Program-made: the position numbers and the translations under genes
The notes under the pieces: generated by a model
What the model was told of the DNA's origin: nothing
The model's input: the letters and a program-made list of their open reading frames with translations, nothing else
Databases searched by the model: none
From: Datisca glomerata
Taxonomy: Eukaryota; Streptophyta; Magnoliopsida; Cucurbitales; Datiscaceae
Assembly (NCBI GenBank): GCA_003255025.1
Contig: QANY01013229.1
Coordinates: forward strand, 248,001 to 312,000
Direction: 5' to 3'
DNA: 64,000 nucleotides
Part shown: piece after piece, positions 49,348 to 60,287 of the stretch
Numbering within the stretch: the first letter of the stretch is position 1
Layout of the letters: the number at the start of each line of letters is the position of its first letter

Positions 49348-50555
49348 CACTTGGGAAGCAATCAGGAGGTTGTGCTGGAAGGAACAACGAACTGAGCCAA
49401 GGGATTGTGTAAGATGTGCCTTAAACCCAGATTCATCTTATTCGTTAAGAGTAGTACTTTCTATTTAATATTTACTGCTCATTTAAATGAATTATAAATA
49501 AATTTATAAATTATTGATACATTCATTAATTATTAAAAATCAGATCACTGGTTTGGTTATTGTTGATATTATTATTCTAATTTAACTAAACATATTTCTA
49601 AACTTTTTTCGTATAAAATATTATATTTTTGATGTTTTAAAGTGTTAAAACTAATGTAAAGTTAACGTTCATTTCATTTCATTCTCGTGTCTATCCTTAA
49701 GAGAGTCTTTGGGTTCCTAAAAAATGGATTTCAAATTATTATTATTTAATTCACACCTCTTCTAAAAAATGTCGAGAGATTTTGAATTATTTGTTGACAC
49801 GGACACAGTCAAAAAAAATCTGTTAAAGAAAGTCATCTATCTGAATTTATATTTTTTAACAAAAAGTTAAAATTTAAATTATCTCGAAATTAAGTTTGAT
49901 TATGATTTATCTCTTCTTTCTTTAAAAGACTAGAGTTTTCAACTCTACATTTTTAGAGCTCCATCCTTGTTCTTCATCTCCCGAAAGGGGAGAGAGAGCT
50001 TGATAACTGGGTATTTTTCGGCTTCTAAATTCTTGAAAGCTCATTTCCTCCTAAGTGTGTTAATTAGCTTCTGAAGTTTGGATATTAGACATTCAAAATT
50101 CTTGAAAGCTCATTTAACCTTGTCAATAAGCGTAGTAATTCCATAACTAGCAGGCCATAACCAGCAAGGCCGGGTGATCTCGTGACTCCACTCGAAACTT
50201 TCTTTCTTAATTTTTGTGTAAAATTTTTAATTTTTTAATATCTTTTTTTATTTTTGGTCTCACTATAACTTTAGTAGTGACTCGTTGATTTCTAAGCTTT
50301 AGTCTTTTGAGTAATTATATTATTTTTTTAGTTTTAATCTTTTTACTTTAAATATTTAATTTCAATCCCCTCATTATCTTTTCTATTCTATCACAGATAT
50401 TTCATTAATCTCCAACATTCATCTCTTCCACTTCCACGGCTCCACTATCATTTCTGCAATGAAATTCATTAAAAATTTAATGTGCAACCAATTGAATGAG
50501 AGATTAATAGATAAATGATTATTTGATTACTTACCTCGAACAATATATATTTAAT
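49348..50555. other. Upstream region of the methyltransferase gene, no gene seen
   Basis: The first ~150 bases should contain the promoter and 5' UTR of the minus-strand gene. Beyond that it is AT-rich. The phrase ATTCTTGAAAGCTCATTT occurs twice (50031 and 50099), a short direct repeat. Confidence 0.5.
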
Positions 50556-50564
50556 GGTTAATAT

Positions 50565-50640
50565 CAAAGCGCCCCTTCACTTTACCTAAATATCAACTTA
50601 CCCCTTCACTTTACCTAAATATCAATTTACCCCCTAAAAT
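50565..50640. repeat. Short direct repeat CCCCTTCACTTTACC
   Basis: CCCCTTCACTTTACCTAAAT followed by ATCAACTTAC or ATCAATTTAC occurs twice in tandem, about 33 bases apart, followed by a CCCCTAAAATAT variant. Such phrases occur in termini of plant Mutator-like elements. Confidence 0.7.
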
Positions 50641-50984
50641 ATCTTCCCTTTGTAATTGACCCTCCAACTTTCTTCATCCATCAACTTGACCCTTCATTGA
50701 TGTATATACAGATATGTCTGAAATTTGAATTTTTGTAATCCATGATGGAGATTAGGTGAAAAATTGTACAACATGATCTTTTAATGGAGAGAATGCAAAA
50801 TTTTTGGAGATATCAAATAATTACACTTATCCAGAGCTATTGGGTATATTGAATGAAGAACTCCAAATCATCGTGTAGCTTACAAGAAGCCTACAATACA
50901 CATATAGTAACCAAAACCAAAGCAATCAACAACATATAAAAAATTGGGCTTTAAAAAACCATAAAATAAGGTATAAATAATACA

Positions 50985-51095
50985 AATCCAAGTTGTAAAG
51001 AATACAAAATCCAAGTTATAAATAATACATATCCAAGTTATAAAGAATTCAAATCCAAGTTATAAAGAATACATATCTAAGTTATAAAGAATAAA
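50985..51095. repeat. ~24-bp tandem repeat, about five units
   Basis: Repeats of the word AATCCAAGTTATAAAGAATA with small changes (positions about 50986, 51009, 51032, 51054, 51077). Non-coding. Confidence 0.8.
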
Positions 51096-51369
51096 AAACT
51101 ACTTCGGTTCTACTTGTCCATGTGCAAATACCTCAATTGTAATTTGTCTTCGATATTCTGACATTTTCTGTTGAGTTATTTCTTAGAGATTCTTCTCATA
51201 TGTAAGGGTTTCGAAAAACTTAAGAGAGAATACCCCACAATCAAAGCTATAAAGTACATAAAATATAAAAACATGGTTAAATAATATTTATGAAACACCT
51301 TACATGCATGGTGGACTTTAAAAAATATGTATATTTCATTTACCAATTCGATGGTTGTGAACACTTCAT

Positions 51370-51600
51370 GATCTCATATTTTCACTCATCTTTGGGTTGG
51401 ACCTCATTTCTATTCTTATAAATGTTCATCATTTGAAGCAGACAAAGGACAATCTTCATATAATGTTTCATTATTTCAAGATACAAGGAGCGCTGATATG
51501 ACGTGTTCATGGAGTTATGAATACGACTACATTGGTCATTCAAATCAAGCTCCACCGTTATCCAATGACTTTTGTTCACATTCATTGAAAATATAACCTT
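51370..51600 (-). pseudogene. Ulp1-like (C48) cysteine protease fragment
   Basis: The minus-strand frame 51585-51382 starts NVNKSHWITVELDLNDQCSR and continues IHNSMNTSYQRS. HW(I/V)xVEVDL.....YDSM is the region around the catalytic His and Asp of Ulp1-like SUMO protease domains; here the His-Trp pair is kept while the Asp position reads His-Asn. The catalytic Cys block is not recognisable. It sits at the far downstream end of the minus-strand remains, as expected of the order DUF1985, linker, Ulp1. Confidence 0.6.
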
Positions 51601-51774
51601 ATCAGACTCTTTCCAGTCCCTTCCAAAGTTCGTCTAGAAGCTAATGACAGAGTACCAGAGTGATTTGTCAATATCAATATCCCAGCCCATGGGATCTTAT
51701 TTAAACTCTTTCACTTGGCCAGACAAGTTTCCCTGTAATGTCACGGAAAATATTTTAAAACAATAAAAATGGTC

Positions 51775-51955
51775 ATGCAGTCTACACGCAACCCGTAAAG
51801 CCCTCGTGTAGACTACATGAAGTCTATTTGTTGCCGATGAAAGCCGTGTAGACTACATGAAGTCTACACGTTGGCCATACAGGCCTCGCGTAAACTACAT
51901 GAAGTAGACACGGATGCCCACGAAGGCCTCATGTACACTTCATGAAGTTCAAAAA
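51775..51955. repeat. Cluster 1 of a short palindromic repeat (TCTACACG type)
   Basis: Words such as GTAGACTACATGAAGTCTAC and GCCTCGTGTAGACTAC occur four times. They are built from inverted halves GTAGAC/GTCTAC. Three further clusters of related words follow at 52925-53105, 54585-54895 and 56075-56235. Confidence 0.75.
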
Positions 51956-52924
51956 CATAAAAAAAAAAATCCTACTTACTTACAGAATCAAATCACAAAC
52001 AATGATTTTTGATATGACAGTAGTAGTCATGCAAATCCCTCATGAGCTCTAAGTATGCATTGATATGCTGCAATATAATAAAAAATTACATAAGATATTT
52101 ATATTTATTTTAAGAGAAAATTCCACAGGCATCCATGTGGTTTTCATAAATGACACTCACAACCCCTCTAAGTTCAAAAATATCACTCACACCCCCTAAA
52201 CTTTTTAAGTTAGGACGTTCACACCCCACGACAGTCAATCTCTGTTAATTTGTCAGTAAAATTACATAAATACCCTACTTCCTCCAAAATAGTCAAACCC
52301 CAATATATGAAAAAAAAATTAATTACCAAACCCTATACCTCCTTTGTGAATAACCTTACTCCATTATTGAATACCTTCGTGAACGAATCCCCACCCTCTC
52401 CTCCACAATAGGCCCACGAACTAATCTGATAGCATAAAGTGTGATTTTATTCTAGGTTTGATTTTCTCCAAAAACAAATTATTTTAGTACCTGGATGGGT
52501 GGGAATTCTCTTATGGGATTCAAGGAAAATGAATCATGCTAAAATCACGTAATTGTATTGAGGCACAAATTCAAATTCTGCTTAGTTGTGGAGAATTACA
52601 AGCCCTACTTGCTTTTTCCTCTTTTGTTGGTCAATTTTGTTCCTGTCATCCCAATCTTGGGTAGTTGTAAATATGATGATAGATTATTTTGGTCTAAGGT
52701 TTTTTAGTACATGGTAAGTTTCAGACACAATGGGTCTATGACATGGAAATTTCAGACATGCGCGATGGGTCTCGGGCATGAATTTTTTAGTACAGGGGAA
52801 ATCTCACATCATCTCCAAGCTGCAACACGAGAGGATAAGCTCACGAGTCTGTCCTTGAAAGGGGAAAGTCACTGGTCTATCCTCTATTCGTAACCCACCG
52901 AAAAGTCAAAGGGAAGAAGATGAA

Positions 52925-53110
52925 GTGTAACCATCGTGTATGTTACACGATGTCATTGTAGCCATCGTGTATGTTACATGATGTTAGTATCACCATTGTG
53001 TATGCTACACGATGTCAGTATCACCATTGTGTATGCTACACGATGTCAGTATCACCATTGTGTATGCTACACGATGGCTACATAATTTCAGTGTAACCAT
53101 CGTGTGTGAG
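52925..53110. repeat. Cluster 2 of the palindromic repeat
   Basis: The unit TGTATGCTACACGATGTCAG followed by TATCACCAT recurs about six times with a ~36-bp period (52930-53100). Inverted halves ATCGTGTA and TACACGAT flank a short centre, so the unit can form a small hairpin. Confidence 0.88.
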
Positions 53111-53129
53111 AATAAGAAGTAAAATTACA

Positions 53130-53330
53130 GAACTTACTTTACTCTTGGGGAGGTGAACTAAGCTAGGTTTGAAGTCCCTTGTAGCGACGACTTTCGCATC
53201 AACTTTTTTCTTCACTGTTTCTTCTTTTCAACTTCTTCGATTTTCCAAGTAGGTGACTCCAGGACCTGAGAACTCTTTATCATCCTCTTACCAAGATCGC
53301 CAAGGCATCTGAGGTCTTCTTCTTCTCCAT
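53130..53330 (-). pseudogene. Coding-like fragment of the minus-strand element
   Basis: The minus strand gives DLRCLGDLGKRMIKSSQVLE followed by SPTWKIEEVEKKKQ, then a stop and KKVDAKVVATRDFKPSLVHL. Composition is coding-like and continuous with the Lys/Glu-rich tracts upstream. I do not recognise a domain; it is most likely the linker of the same Ulp1-type gene. Confidence 0.4.
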
Positions 53331-53379
53331 CGTTGGATTACTCCATTGATCGAACTGAATCTATCAAGGCTGATATTAT

Positions 53380-53850
53380 CGATGCAACCTTCTCTTTTGT
53401 TTCTTCTTCTTCTTTTTTTAGCTTCTTGTTCTTCTTTTTTATTTTTTTTCTTATTCTTTCTTTCTTTTAATTCTTACTTTTTTTCACCTTCTTCCCTCCT
53501 TTTTCTTTATCTTTTTCTTCTTCTATTTCTTCTTTCTCACTCTCTTTTTCTTGTTCATTCTTTTCATCTGCCTCCTCCTTATTAGCTTTATTTGTTTGTT
53601 CTTTCTCTTCTTTCTTCTATTCTTGTCCTTCTTTCTCTTCTTCTTCTTGTCCTTTATCTTCTTCTTCTTCTCTTCCTCTTTTTTTCTTGTTCTTCTTTCT
53701 CACATTCTCTTTCTTCTTTCTCTTCTTCCCTTTCTTCTTCTCGATCTTCTCCTTTTTTTCTTTTTTTCTTCTCTTCATTCTCTCCTTCTTTTTCTTCCTT
53801 TTCCTCTTCTTTTTTCTCTATCTCCATCTCCCCCTCTTCACTAGCCATCA
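53380..53850 (-). repeat. Polypyrimidine tract coding a Lys/Glu-rich linker on the minus strand
   Basis: The + strand is almost pure C/T with TTCTTCTT and TTTTTTC words. The minus strand has an open frame (53851-53654) of Glu, Lys and Arg (MMASEEGEMEIEKKEEEKEE at its start). Plus-strand frames of Phe/Leu/Ser here are artefacts of composition. Probably an expanded linker of the DUF1985/Ulp1 gene. Confidence 0.65.
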
Positions 53851-54029
53851 CATGGCAGATCTAGGACTGAATGAGTAATCATCCGTCCTCGATATTACCA
53901 GATCCATCAAAATTTTAATTTAAAAAATTATAAAGGAAATGTCTGATTGCATGGACACAGTCTTCTTGTCCATTGAAGTGATATTTTGGTCTATTCCAAT
54001 CAACATTTCCTCACCCAATCCCCATTCTT

Positions 54030-54480
54030 CTTCTTCTCCTCTATTTTTTTCAATGGCCTCCTCCTCTGACCTCTTCTTCTTCCTCTTCTTCCTCCTCATC
54101 CTCCTTCTCTTCTTCTTCTTCTTCTTCATCTTCTTCTTCTTCGTCGTCTTCTTCTTCTTCTTCTTCTTCGTCTTCTTCTTCTTCCTCTTCTTCTTCTTCC
54201 TCTTCTTCTTCTTCCTCTTCTTCTTCTTCTTCTTCCTCCTCCTCCTCCTCTTCTTCTTTTTCTTCCTCTTCCTCTACTTCTTCTTCTTCTTCCTATTCTT
54301 CTTACTCTTCTTCATCTTCCTCTTCCTCTTCTTCTTCCTCTTCCTCTTCCTCTTCTTCCTCTTCTTTCTCTTCCTCTTCTTCCTCTTCTTCCTCTTCTTC
54401 TTCCTCTTCTTCCTCTTCTACTTCCTCTTCCTCTTCCTCTTCTTATTCTCCTCCTCCTCCTCCTCCCCCTCCTTTTCTTT
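54030..54480 (-). repeat. (CTT/TCC)n microsatellite-like tract
   Basis: About 450 bases of CTTCTT, TTCCTC and CCTCCT words. The minus strand would encode runs of Lys, Glu and Arg; the long plus-strand poly-Phe/Leu frame is not a gene. It may have grown by slippage from a smaller Lys/Glu-coding segment. Confidence 0.85.
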
Positions 54481-54584
54481 TTCAATGGCCTCATCGTCCT
54501 CATTATCTTCCTCTTCTACCCATGGTAAGGGTGATTGAGGCATCAACTAAAAAAACATGTAATAGAAATCAAACAAACCACGTA

Positions 54585-54895
54585 AAGGATGACTACACGG
54601 ACCTCGTGTATCTGTCATATAGACTATACGATGGTTACACTGGATCAATGTAATCATCGTGTAGTTTACACGATGTTAGTATGACCATTGTGTAGTCCAC
54701 ACGATGACTACCAAGGTCGGTTAAACCATCTTATAGACAACGTGATGGTTATACTAACCTCATATACCGATCGTGTAGTCTACACGATGACTACACGTGG
54801 TCTGTGTAACCATCATATAGTCTACACAAAGACTACACTAGGTCAGTGTAACCATCGTGTTATCTATATAATGATTACACGATGTCTGTGTACAT
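54585..54895. repeat. Cluster 3 of the palindromic repeat
   Basis: Words such as ATCGTGTAGTTTACACGATG, ATCGTGTAGTCTACACGA and CATTGTGTAGTCCACACG occur seven or more times with a period near 36-40 bp. Same inverted halves as clusters 1, 2 and 4. A plus-strand frame through it (54688-54897) reads YTMTTRGLCNHHIVYTKTTL, a translation of the repeat rather than a likely protein. Confidence 0.88.
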
Positions 54896-55079
54896 GAAGA
54901 AGAATGGTAGAAAATGATTTTGAACATACCTTCTCTCTGGCTACTGATCTCCAGTACCTTTTTTCTTCTTCATCCTCTGTAGGGATCACAGAAAGAATTG
55001 TCAATTAAAAATTCAAGATATATGAATTAGTATATGTGCAAGTAATATAAGTTAAGTTGTCAAATAATTCACCAACTTA

Positions 55080-55990
55080 TATTCTCCTTCGAAAAAATTT
55101 CTTTTTGAAGATTCTCACTGGTACTATCGTGGTCGAACACCACTTTAGAATCCTTAGCATCTTGGTCAAAACTTAGTTACCATACAAACTACCCACCAAG
55201 GGGATAGTTTCAAATACCCACGTCTATTTAAACAAAAGAGAGTAATTTAATATTCAACACATAAAACAAATTAATACAACACTACATAGAATCAAATAAA
55301 TTGTACCTGGAAGGTAAAATGACATCTATTGAGTGAATATTCATGAACAACGGTGAGGGATTTTTGTGCTTCTTTTATTTTTTTCTTGATATTTAAGATC
55401 ACCAAAAATAACATTTGTATTCTTGACAGCTAATAATGATTTCATTATTTTGGAGAAAGATTGACCCCCCACAGATATTGATTGAACGCTTCAAGGTTGT
55501 CAACCAAAACCATCCATCTCTTCTTTAGGGTTCAATTCTCATTCCCCAGCAAAAAAAAACTCTAGTAATTAAATCAGAAACAACATTATAATATGCCTTA
55601 TATTCACTGTTTTTAACTTCTCCTCCAAATCAACCATGGTTATTCCTTAGGCTATGGGAAAGTACATATCAGAGAGTCGATTGGGGCCACAGGCCTTCTT
55701 CTCATTTCGGGCTTCACCGAACTTCAGTCCGGTCATCATAAGAACTCCTTCTTGGAGAAGCACAATGGTTCCTCGTTGACAAAAAAAGTAGATTTTCTAC
55801 TCAGATGGAATGCCGTTCAAATATTCGACCTCCCTGACCAGCACCTGGTGGTAGACAGTGATTGAAAGCTTCATGGTTGGGAGATCCAAGGCCAAAGCAT
55901 GTCTCCCTAAATAAGGATAGTTGAGTTGTTGACAGCTTCTTCGTGATAACCTCTATCATGTGGGTATTGTACTTTTGGAGTTCTGGTAAC
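55080..55990 (-). pseudogene. DUF1985-like region (broken)
   Basis: The minus-strand frame 55995-55801 contains IEVITKKLSTTQLSLFRETC then FGLG, which matches the conserved opening of plant DUF1985 proteins (KLs..ql.lFr.tcFGhfLd); after FG the frame departs. Near 55220-55110 the minus strand gives TWVFETIPLVGSLYG and, after a stop, RILKWCSTTIVPVRIFKK, matching the downstream W.fE.IP..gs......RIL.W block. DUF1985 accompanies Ulp1-like domains in transposon-borne plant genes. Function unknown. Confidence 0.55.
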
Positions 55991-56074
55991 ATCATGGACG
56001 TATCTTAGTTTCATCATTGATGAAGCCATAACTTTTAGAAAATTCAAGGCAAACATAAGATCAGAGAATAAAAG

Positions 56075-56240
56075 TGTACACATTCATCGTGTAACCATCT
56101 CATCGTGTACCCCTCGTGTAGTCTATACGAGGACTACACAAGGATCATGTACCCTTCGTGTACACTACATGATGGTTACATGATGAACATGTACCCCTCG
56201 TGTAGTCTACATGAGGACTACATGAGGATCGTGTACAGAA
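56075..56240. repeat. Cluster 4 of the palindromic repeat
   Basis: CCCCTCGTGTAGTCTATACG, CCTTCGTGTACACTACATGA and GACTACATGAGGATCGTGTA words, about five in 160 bases. A (CA)n run lies nearby at 56432-56451, and A-rich CTCAAAAACC repeats at 56300-56385. Confidence 0.78.
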
Positions 56241-56640
56241 ACTCAAAAACCTAAAAAAAGTACCTTATTGTGATTTAGACATCCACAAAAAAACAAAAAC
56301 TCTTTAACTAGAAAAAAACTCAAAAACTTAGAAAAAAACTCAAAAACCCTAAAACCTAAAAAAAACTCAAAAACCCTAAAACTTATCTTGTTGTGATTCA
56401 TTGTTATGGGAGACAAAAACTGCAGGATTTGCACACACACACACACACACACAGAGAAAGAGATGTTGCGACTTCGAGAGACATAGAGATAGTAACACTA
56501 ATAGAAGAAATGAGGGAAATGCAAGTGTAATGGTGAAGAGGTACACGAATAGGTGAGTTTCGTGTAGGGAAAATGTGTAATTTAGTTAGAGTCTCAAGGT
56601 ACTTGAACTACACTTTAGACTATGGTTACTTACACCCCTA

Positions 56641-57620
56641 CTATAATCGAAGGTTACAATAATTCAAATTGGACTCAGATGATGATGAGTATCCACAAGT
56701 AAATATTCTTTTACACTTGGTGGAGGTGTAGTTTCTTGAAAATTGTGTAAACAAACCTACATAGCTCGATCGACTATGGAGTCAGAATTCATTGCTTTAG
56801 AGGATATTCCTATATGGTTGAAACCAGTGGCAATCATATGTATACATTGCAATTGCCAAGATATAATAACCAAGTCACGCAATAAGGAATATAGTGGTAA
56901 GTCACGTTATATACATCGATGACACAATGTCGTTAAATATTTTCTCTCTATAAGAGTTATATCTAATTGACTTTGTGAGAACTAAAGAAAATCTTGCAGA
57001 TTCGCTCAACAAAGGATTTTCTAGAGAGAAAGTAAGGAAACATCAAGCGAGATGGGGCTAAGTCCATTATCAACGAGTTAGCCTAATGAAAACCTAACCT
57101 AGGAATTAATGTTCTTATGGTCTAGGTTCAATAGGAAAGTAAGTTGTGATTAATTCACTAAGAGCACCTAAGGAGAAAAGATCTCCTGCATATTCCTATG
57201 ACATAATAGGTGCTACATATAGAGAATATTAAGGTTAAACATAGTTATTGTGACACATATAGCTTGTAAACAAGTAGGAGTATGATATGATACTCTTGAT
57301 AAGCAGTCACTTATGTGAGTGAGAAGTGAGACTGCTTCCATGAGGTTTAATAAAGTGAAATATTTATAGCACACATCAAATCAAGAATTGTTCATGGAAA
57401 AAAAACCCCTGCTAGAACAGAATGTGTTAAGAAATGAGTTGTGTAATTTCTATTGTTAAGGATTACATCAACAATTGATTAGTTCAAGATCATCAGGTTC
57501 ACATTCAATAGTCATTTACTAAGGATAGTTCAAAGTCACAAGCTACCACTCACGATGTAGTATCATTTCTGATGTGTTAAGATGACATTTATTTTTTGGT
57601 TGTCGATTCATGTGGGGAAA
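56641..57620 (+). mobile_element. Ty1/copia 3' end, plus strand (RNase H)
   Basis: Across frames the + strand gives the copia RNase H pattern: TKPT-like start, STMESEFIALEDIP-type sequence (about 56772-56810: CGACTATGGAGTCAGAATTC), ICIHCNCQDIIT, KEYSGKSRYIHRRHNVVKYF and IDFVRTKENLADSLNKGFSR (about 56970-57030), then KHQARWGXVHYQRVSL. About 560 bases of 3' untranslated sequence follow, ending in a purine run (TCATGTGGGGAAA, 57608-57620) directly before the LTR. The rest of the element is missing to the left. Confidence 0.75.
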
Positions 57621-57733
57621 TGTTATATTTAATATGTAGCGAGTGGATATATGTTGGTTGATAGCTCAATAGTAATGGTTTTGGGGCCTTGGGCCTCTTA
57701 GGCTTGATTTGTTTAGGTCCTTCAAAAATTTTA

Positions 57734-59313
57734 GGGTAAAATATAGTTTTGATCCCTGCAGTTGGGAGTAATTTTCATTTTTTACCCCTCACTTTAAAAA
57801 GTAACAAATAAGACCCTACAGTTACATTGTTGTTTCACGTTTGCCCTTCCGTAGTTATTCCGCTATCATAAACTAACAGATCGTCACATAAGTCTTATGT
57901 GGCAATACATGACAAATTGCGTGACGTCACATCACTCTAATTTGTTACCATAAATGGACACGTCGGCAATTACCCTTTGTCTTTCTTCTTCCTTCTTCCC
58001 CCACTACACGACCACCATTGTTGCAGAATCAACCCCTTCATTTATCTCTCTGAGTCTTCAACATAAGGGGCAAATTATGGCTAGGGTAAGTTTAGGGTAA
58101 CATGAATCCTTCAAATTGTAGGGGGAAAGGAAGATCAAAATTTCAAAGTACTATAAATTTGTAACTTTTAGTATTTTAAAGCCCCCCGTGCTAGCCTGTA
58201 TACATTACACGAAACAAATTCTTATTATTTTATTTTCATTTCAGATAATTTAAATGGGGCATAAATTCTTAGTCAAATTATTAGGGTAGACCATGTTAGT
58301 AAATATAAAAAGAAAGAAGAAGATGAAGAGGCATAAAGAAGAAGATGATTTTAGATTTTCAAATAATTTCAAACATGTTTGGAATATTTCACTGTCCATT
58401 CCATGACAACGACATTTCAGCATAGTCACGTCACATTGAAATAAAACTTCCAATAAACACTTCAGAATCCTTTTAAGATGAAAAACATGGATATAAGCAG
58501 AGCACTCAAACAAGCAGAAAATGGTGTGGCCTTGTGTAATTTTCTTCCTAATATATAACTAATGTAGAAATTTCTTCTGTATTTTCCGTATTTTATGTTT
58601 CTTCACTGATCCAATTTGCTTCCGGCAACATCAACCTGAACATGTATCGAACGTCGTTCTTCTCCAGCCTTTCAATGCTTTGTTAATGTAATCAAGCTTG
58701 ACGACTTCAATCATGGAAGACAATTCTTTCTCCTTGAAGAAATCAAGGATTTCTTGGGTCTCCCTCATGCTTCCTATGAAACTCCCTGTTATTGTCTTCC
58801 TCTCTACAAAAAAGAAAAATCCATCTTTTTATTTCCATAATTGAAAACTAGATAAATAACCAAACCCAGAAGAGAAGCTTCTTAATGAAATTTAATGGTA
58901 GAAAGATAAAGAAGAGAGAGAAACGTGTAGTGGAAGAAACAATGAGAAAATAACTTCAAGAGAGAGAGAGACGGTGAGAAAATAGCTTCAAGAGAAAGTG
59001 AGAGAGAGATAATTGGAATGGGGTTATGTAACAATGGTGGCTGGGAAGTGGGGAAGAAAGAAGAAGGAAAAGATAGGTGATTGTTGACCTGTCCATTGGG
59101 TAACAAATTAGAGTGATGTGATGTCGTGTAATTTATCACGTATTATCATGTAAGGCTTATGTGACGGTCTGTTAGTTTATGATAGCGGAATACCTACGGA
59201 AGGGTAAACATAGAATAACAATGTAACTGTATGATCTTATCTACTACTTTTTAAAGTGGAGGCTAAAAATAAAACTACCCAAAACCGTAGGGATAAAACT
59301 ATATTTTTTTTAC
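57734..59313. mobile_element. Mutator-like element with ~240-bp inverted termini (Pack-MULE type)
   Basis: Left terminus (57734-57975) and reverse complement of the right terminus (59313-59075) share GTAAAATATAGTTTTGATCC against TAAAAAAAATATAGTTTTAT, then CACTTTAAAAAGTA, ACAGTTACATTGTT, CCCTTCCGTAG, TTCCGCTATCATAAACTAAC, CACATCACTCTAATTTGTTA. Long TIRs starting GGGTAAAAT are typical of plant Mutator-like elements. No transposase is present. The centre carries a piece of a host dehydrogenase gene. A 9-bp target duplication could not be confirmed. Confidence 0.82.
58603..58803 (-). pseudogene. Captured last exon of a cinnamyl alcohol dehydrogenase-like gene
   Basis: On the minus strand, after TTTTTTGTAG (splice acceptor kept), the sequence reads [20 protein letters not shown], then [20 protein letters not shown], then, after small frameshifts, a [10 protein letters not shown] part and [10 protein letters not shown] before a stop. 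This is the C-terminal end of plant CAD-family NADPH-dependent alcohol dehydrogenases, enzymes of monolignol and related aldehyde reduction. The zinc- and NADPH-binding parts are absent. Two frameshifts show it is not selected as protein. Confidence 0.8.
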
Positions 59314-59790
59314 TTAGTTCTTTACGAGCGCATTTCAAAAGGTGCCTTAGAGAGCTACATGAGAGTAATTTTTTAGCAGCTTTTTGAACCTCTGCTTGTG
59401 ACCGTTTTGGATAGTCATAAGTTCAATGTTTATGACTGTTATAGACAGTCACAATGAATCATATTAAGTAAATTTTGTGCGCAGTAGAAGGGGTTGAAAT
59501 TTTTTTATTTTTCTCAAAGTATATATCTGAACACAAACATAATTTGGTTCGCTAAGTGAGAGAGTATTGTTATGCTACTTACCTCCTTTCAAGAGACAGT
59601 TGTATCCTGAAAACAAACATCTGAGACTATAAACATCATCTGCAGGGACTTTTCTGTATTAGCCCATTGCACCATCTGCAAGCCTCGGTCTAAGTTTTTT
59701 GTGTAAATCTTAGTTTGCTCTATATTCTGTTCATAATTTTATGTAATACATTATTGTAATCAATAGAGTATATCATTCATTTTTCTAACA

Positions 59791-60098
59791 ATCTTTCCAT
59801 GAACACATAAAAGCCAATCTTTAAATGAACCCAGAAAAAGCTAAGCATCAGCTTCAATAGTCCCTAATTTGTTTAATATACTCCTCAAATGTCATCATTT
59901 CGATCAGTCCCAAAACAACTTGAAGTTTACATGATCATTATCTTTCATTCACATGGATTAAAGGAGCAAGCGCTTAGATTTCCCTGCAGATCTTAGGTTT
60001 ACAACTCAAATGTCATTTGTTGGATTCACTTCTAGGACCACCAAAAGTTTACATGGTCATTAACTTTTATGTTGGATTAATTGGGATTGCCATTGGTG
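59791..60098. other. Spacer, no gene seen
   Basis: Unique-looking AT-rich sequence between the copia LTR and a hAT-like element. No motif recognised. Confidence 0.4.
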
Positions 60099-60255
60099 CT
60101 AGGGATGACAATATTATATTACTCACGTTTACCCGAGCGTAATGGATATGGTATGATGATTTTACGATAAAGTTGAGCATGGTACATGTATATAAAAAAA
60201 TACCTATGAGGGTATGGGTAGGGTACGGCTTTCTACATATCCATACTTATTTAAC

Positions 60256-60287
<32 letters not shown>

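Larger units (their letters stand above)
50556..56640 (-). mobile_element. Remains of a DUF1985/Ulp1-type (Mutator-like) element, minus strand
   Basis: Read from right to left the region gives a DUF1985-type start (about 55985), more DUF1985-like sequence (55220-55080), Lys/Glu-rich coding tracts (54540-53380) and an Ulp1-like cysteine protease segment (51600-51370). This order is that of the Ulp1-like genes carried by Mutator-like elements in many plants. Stops and shifts break every part. Spacer phrases of the CCCCTTCACTTTACCTAAAT kind at 50570-50640 and CACTCACACCCCCTAAAC at 52180 resemble Mutator-type terminal sequence, but I could not pair inverted ends, so the limits are approximate. 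Confidence 0.55.
57621..59790 (+). repeat. Copia 3' LTR, split by a Mutator-like insertion
   Basis: Starts TGTTATATTTAATATGTAGC at 57621 after the polypurine tract and ends ATTTTTCTAACA at 59790, so termini TGTTA...TAACA are inverted as expected. Removing the insertion (57734-59313) leaves about 590 bases, a normal copia LTR length. AATAGAGTATATCATTC near the end fits the R/U5 side. Confidence 0.7.

Noticed and set aside
53346..53878. Several overlapping Phe/Leu/Ser-rich plus-strand frames
   Set aside because: All come from polypyrimidine composition; no domain, no splice context.
53939..54538. 199-residue open frame of mostly Phe and Leu
   Set aside because: It is a direct translation of the CTT/TCC tract; the minus strand Lys/Glu reading fits the neighbouring gene remains better.
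50556..56640. Pairing of the 52.1-kb CACTCACACCCCC phrase with the 56.6-kb ACACCCCTACTATAATCG phrase as terminal inverted repeats
   Set aside because: After reverse-complementing, only a few scattered words agree.
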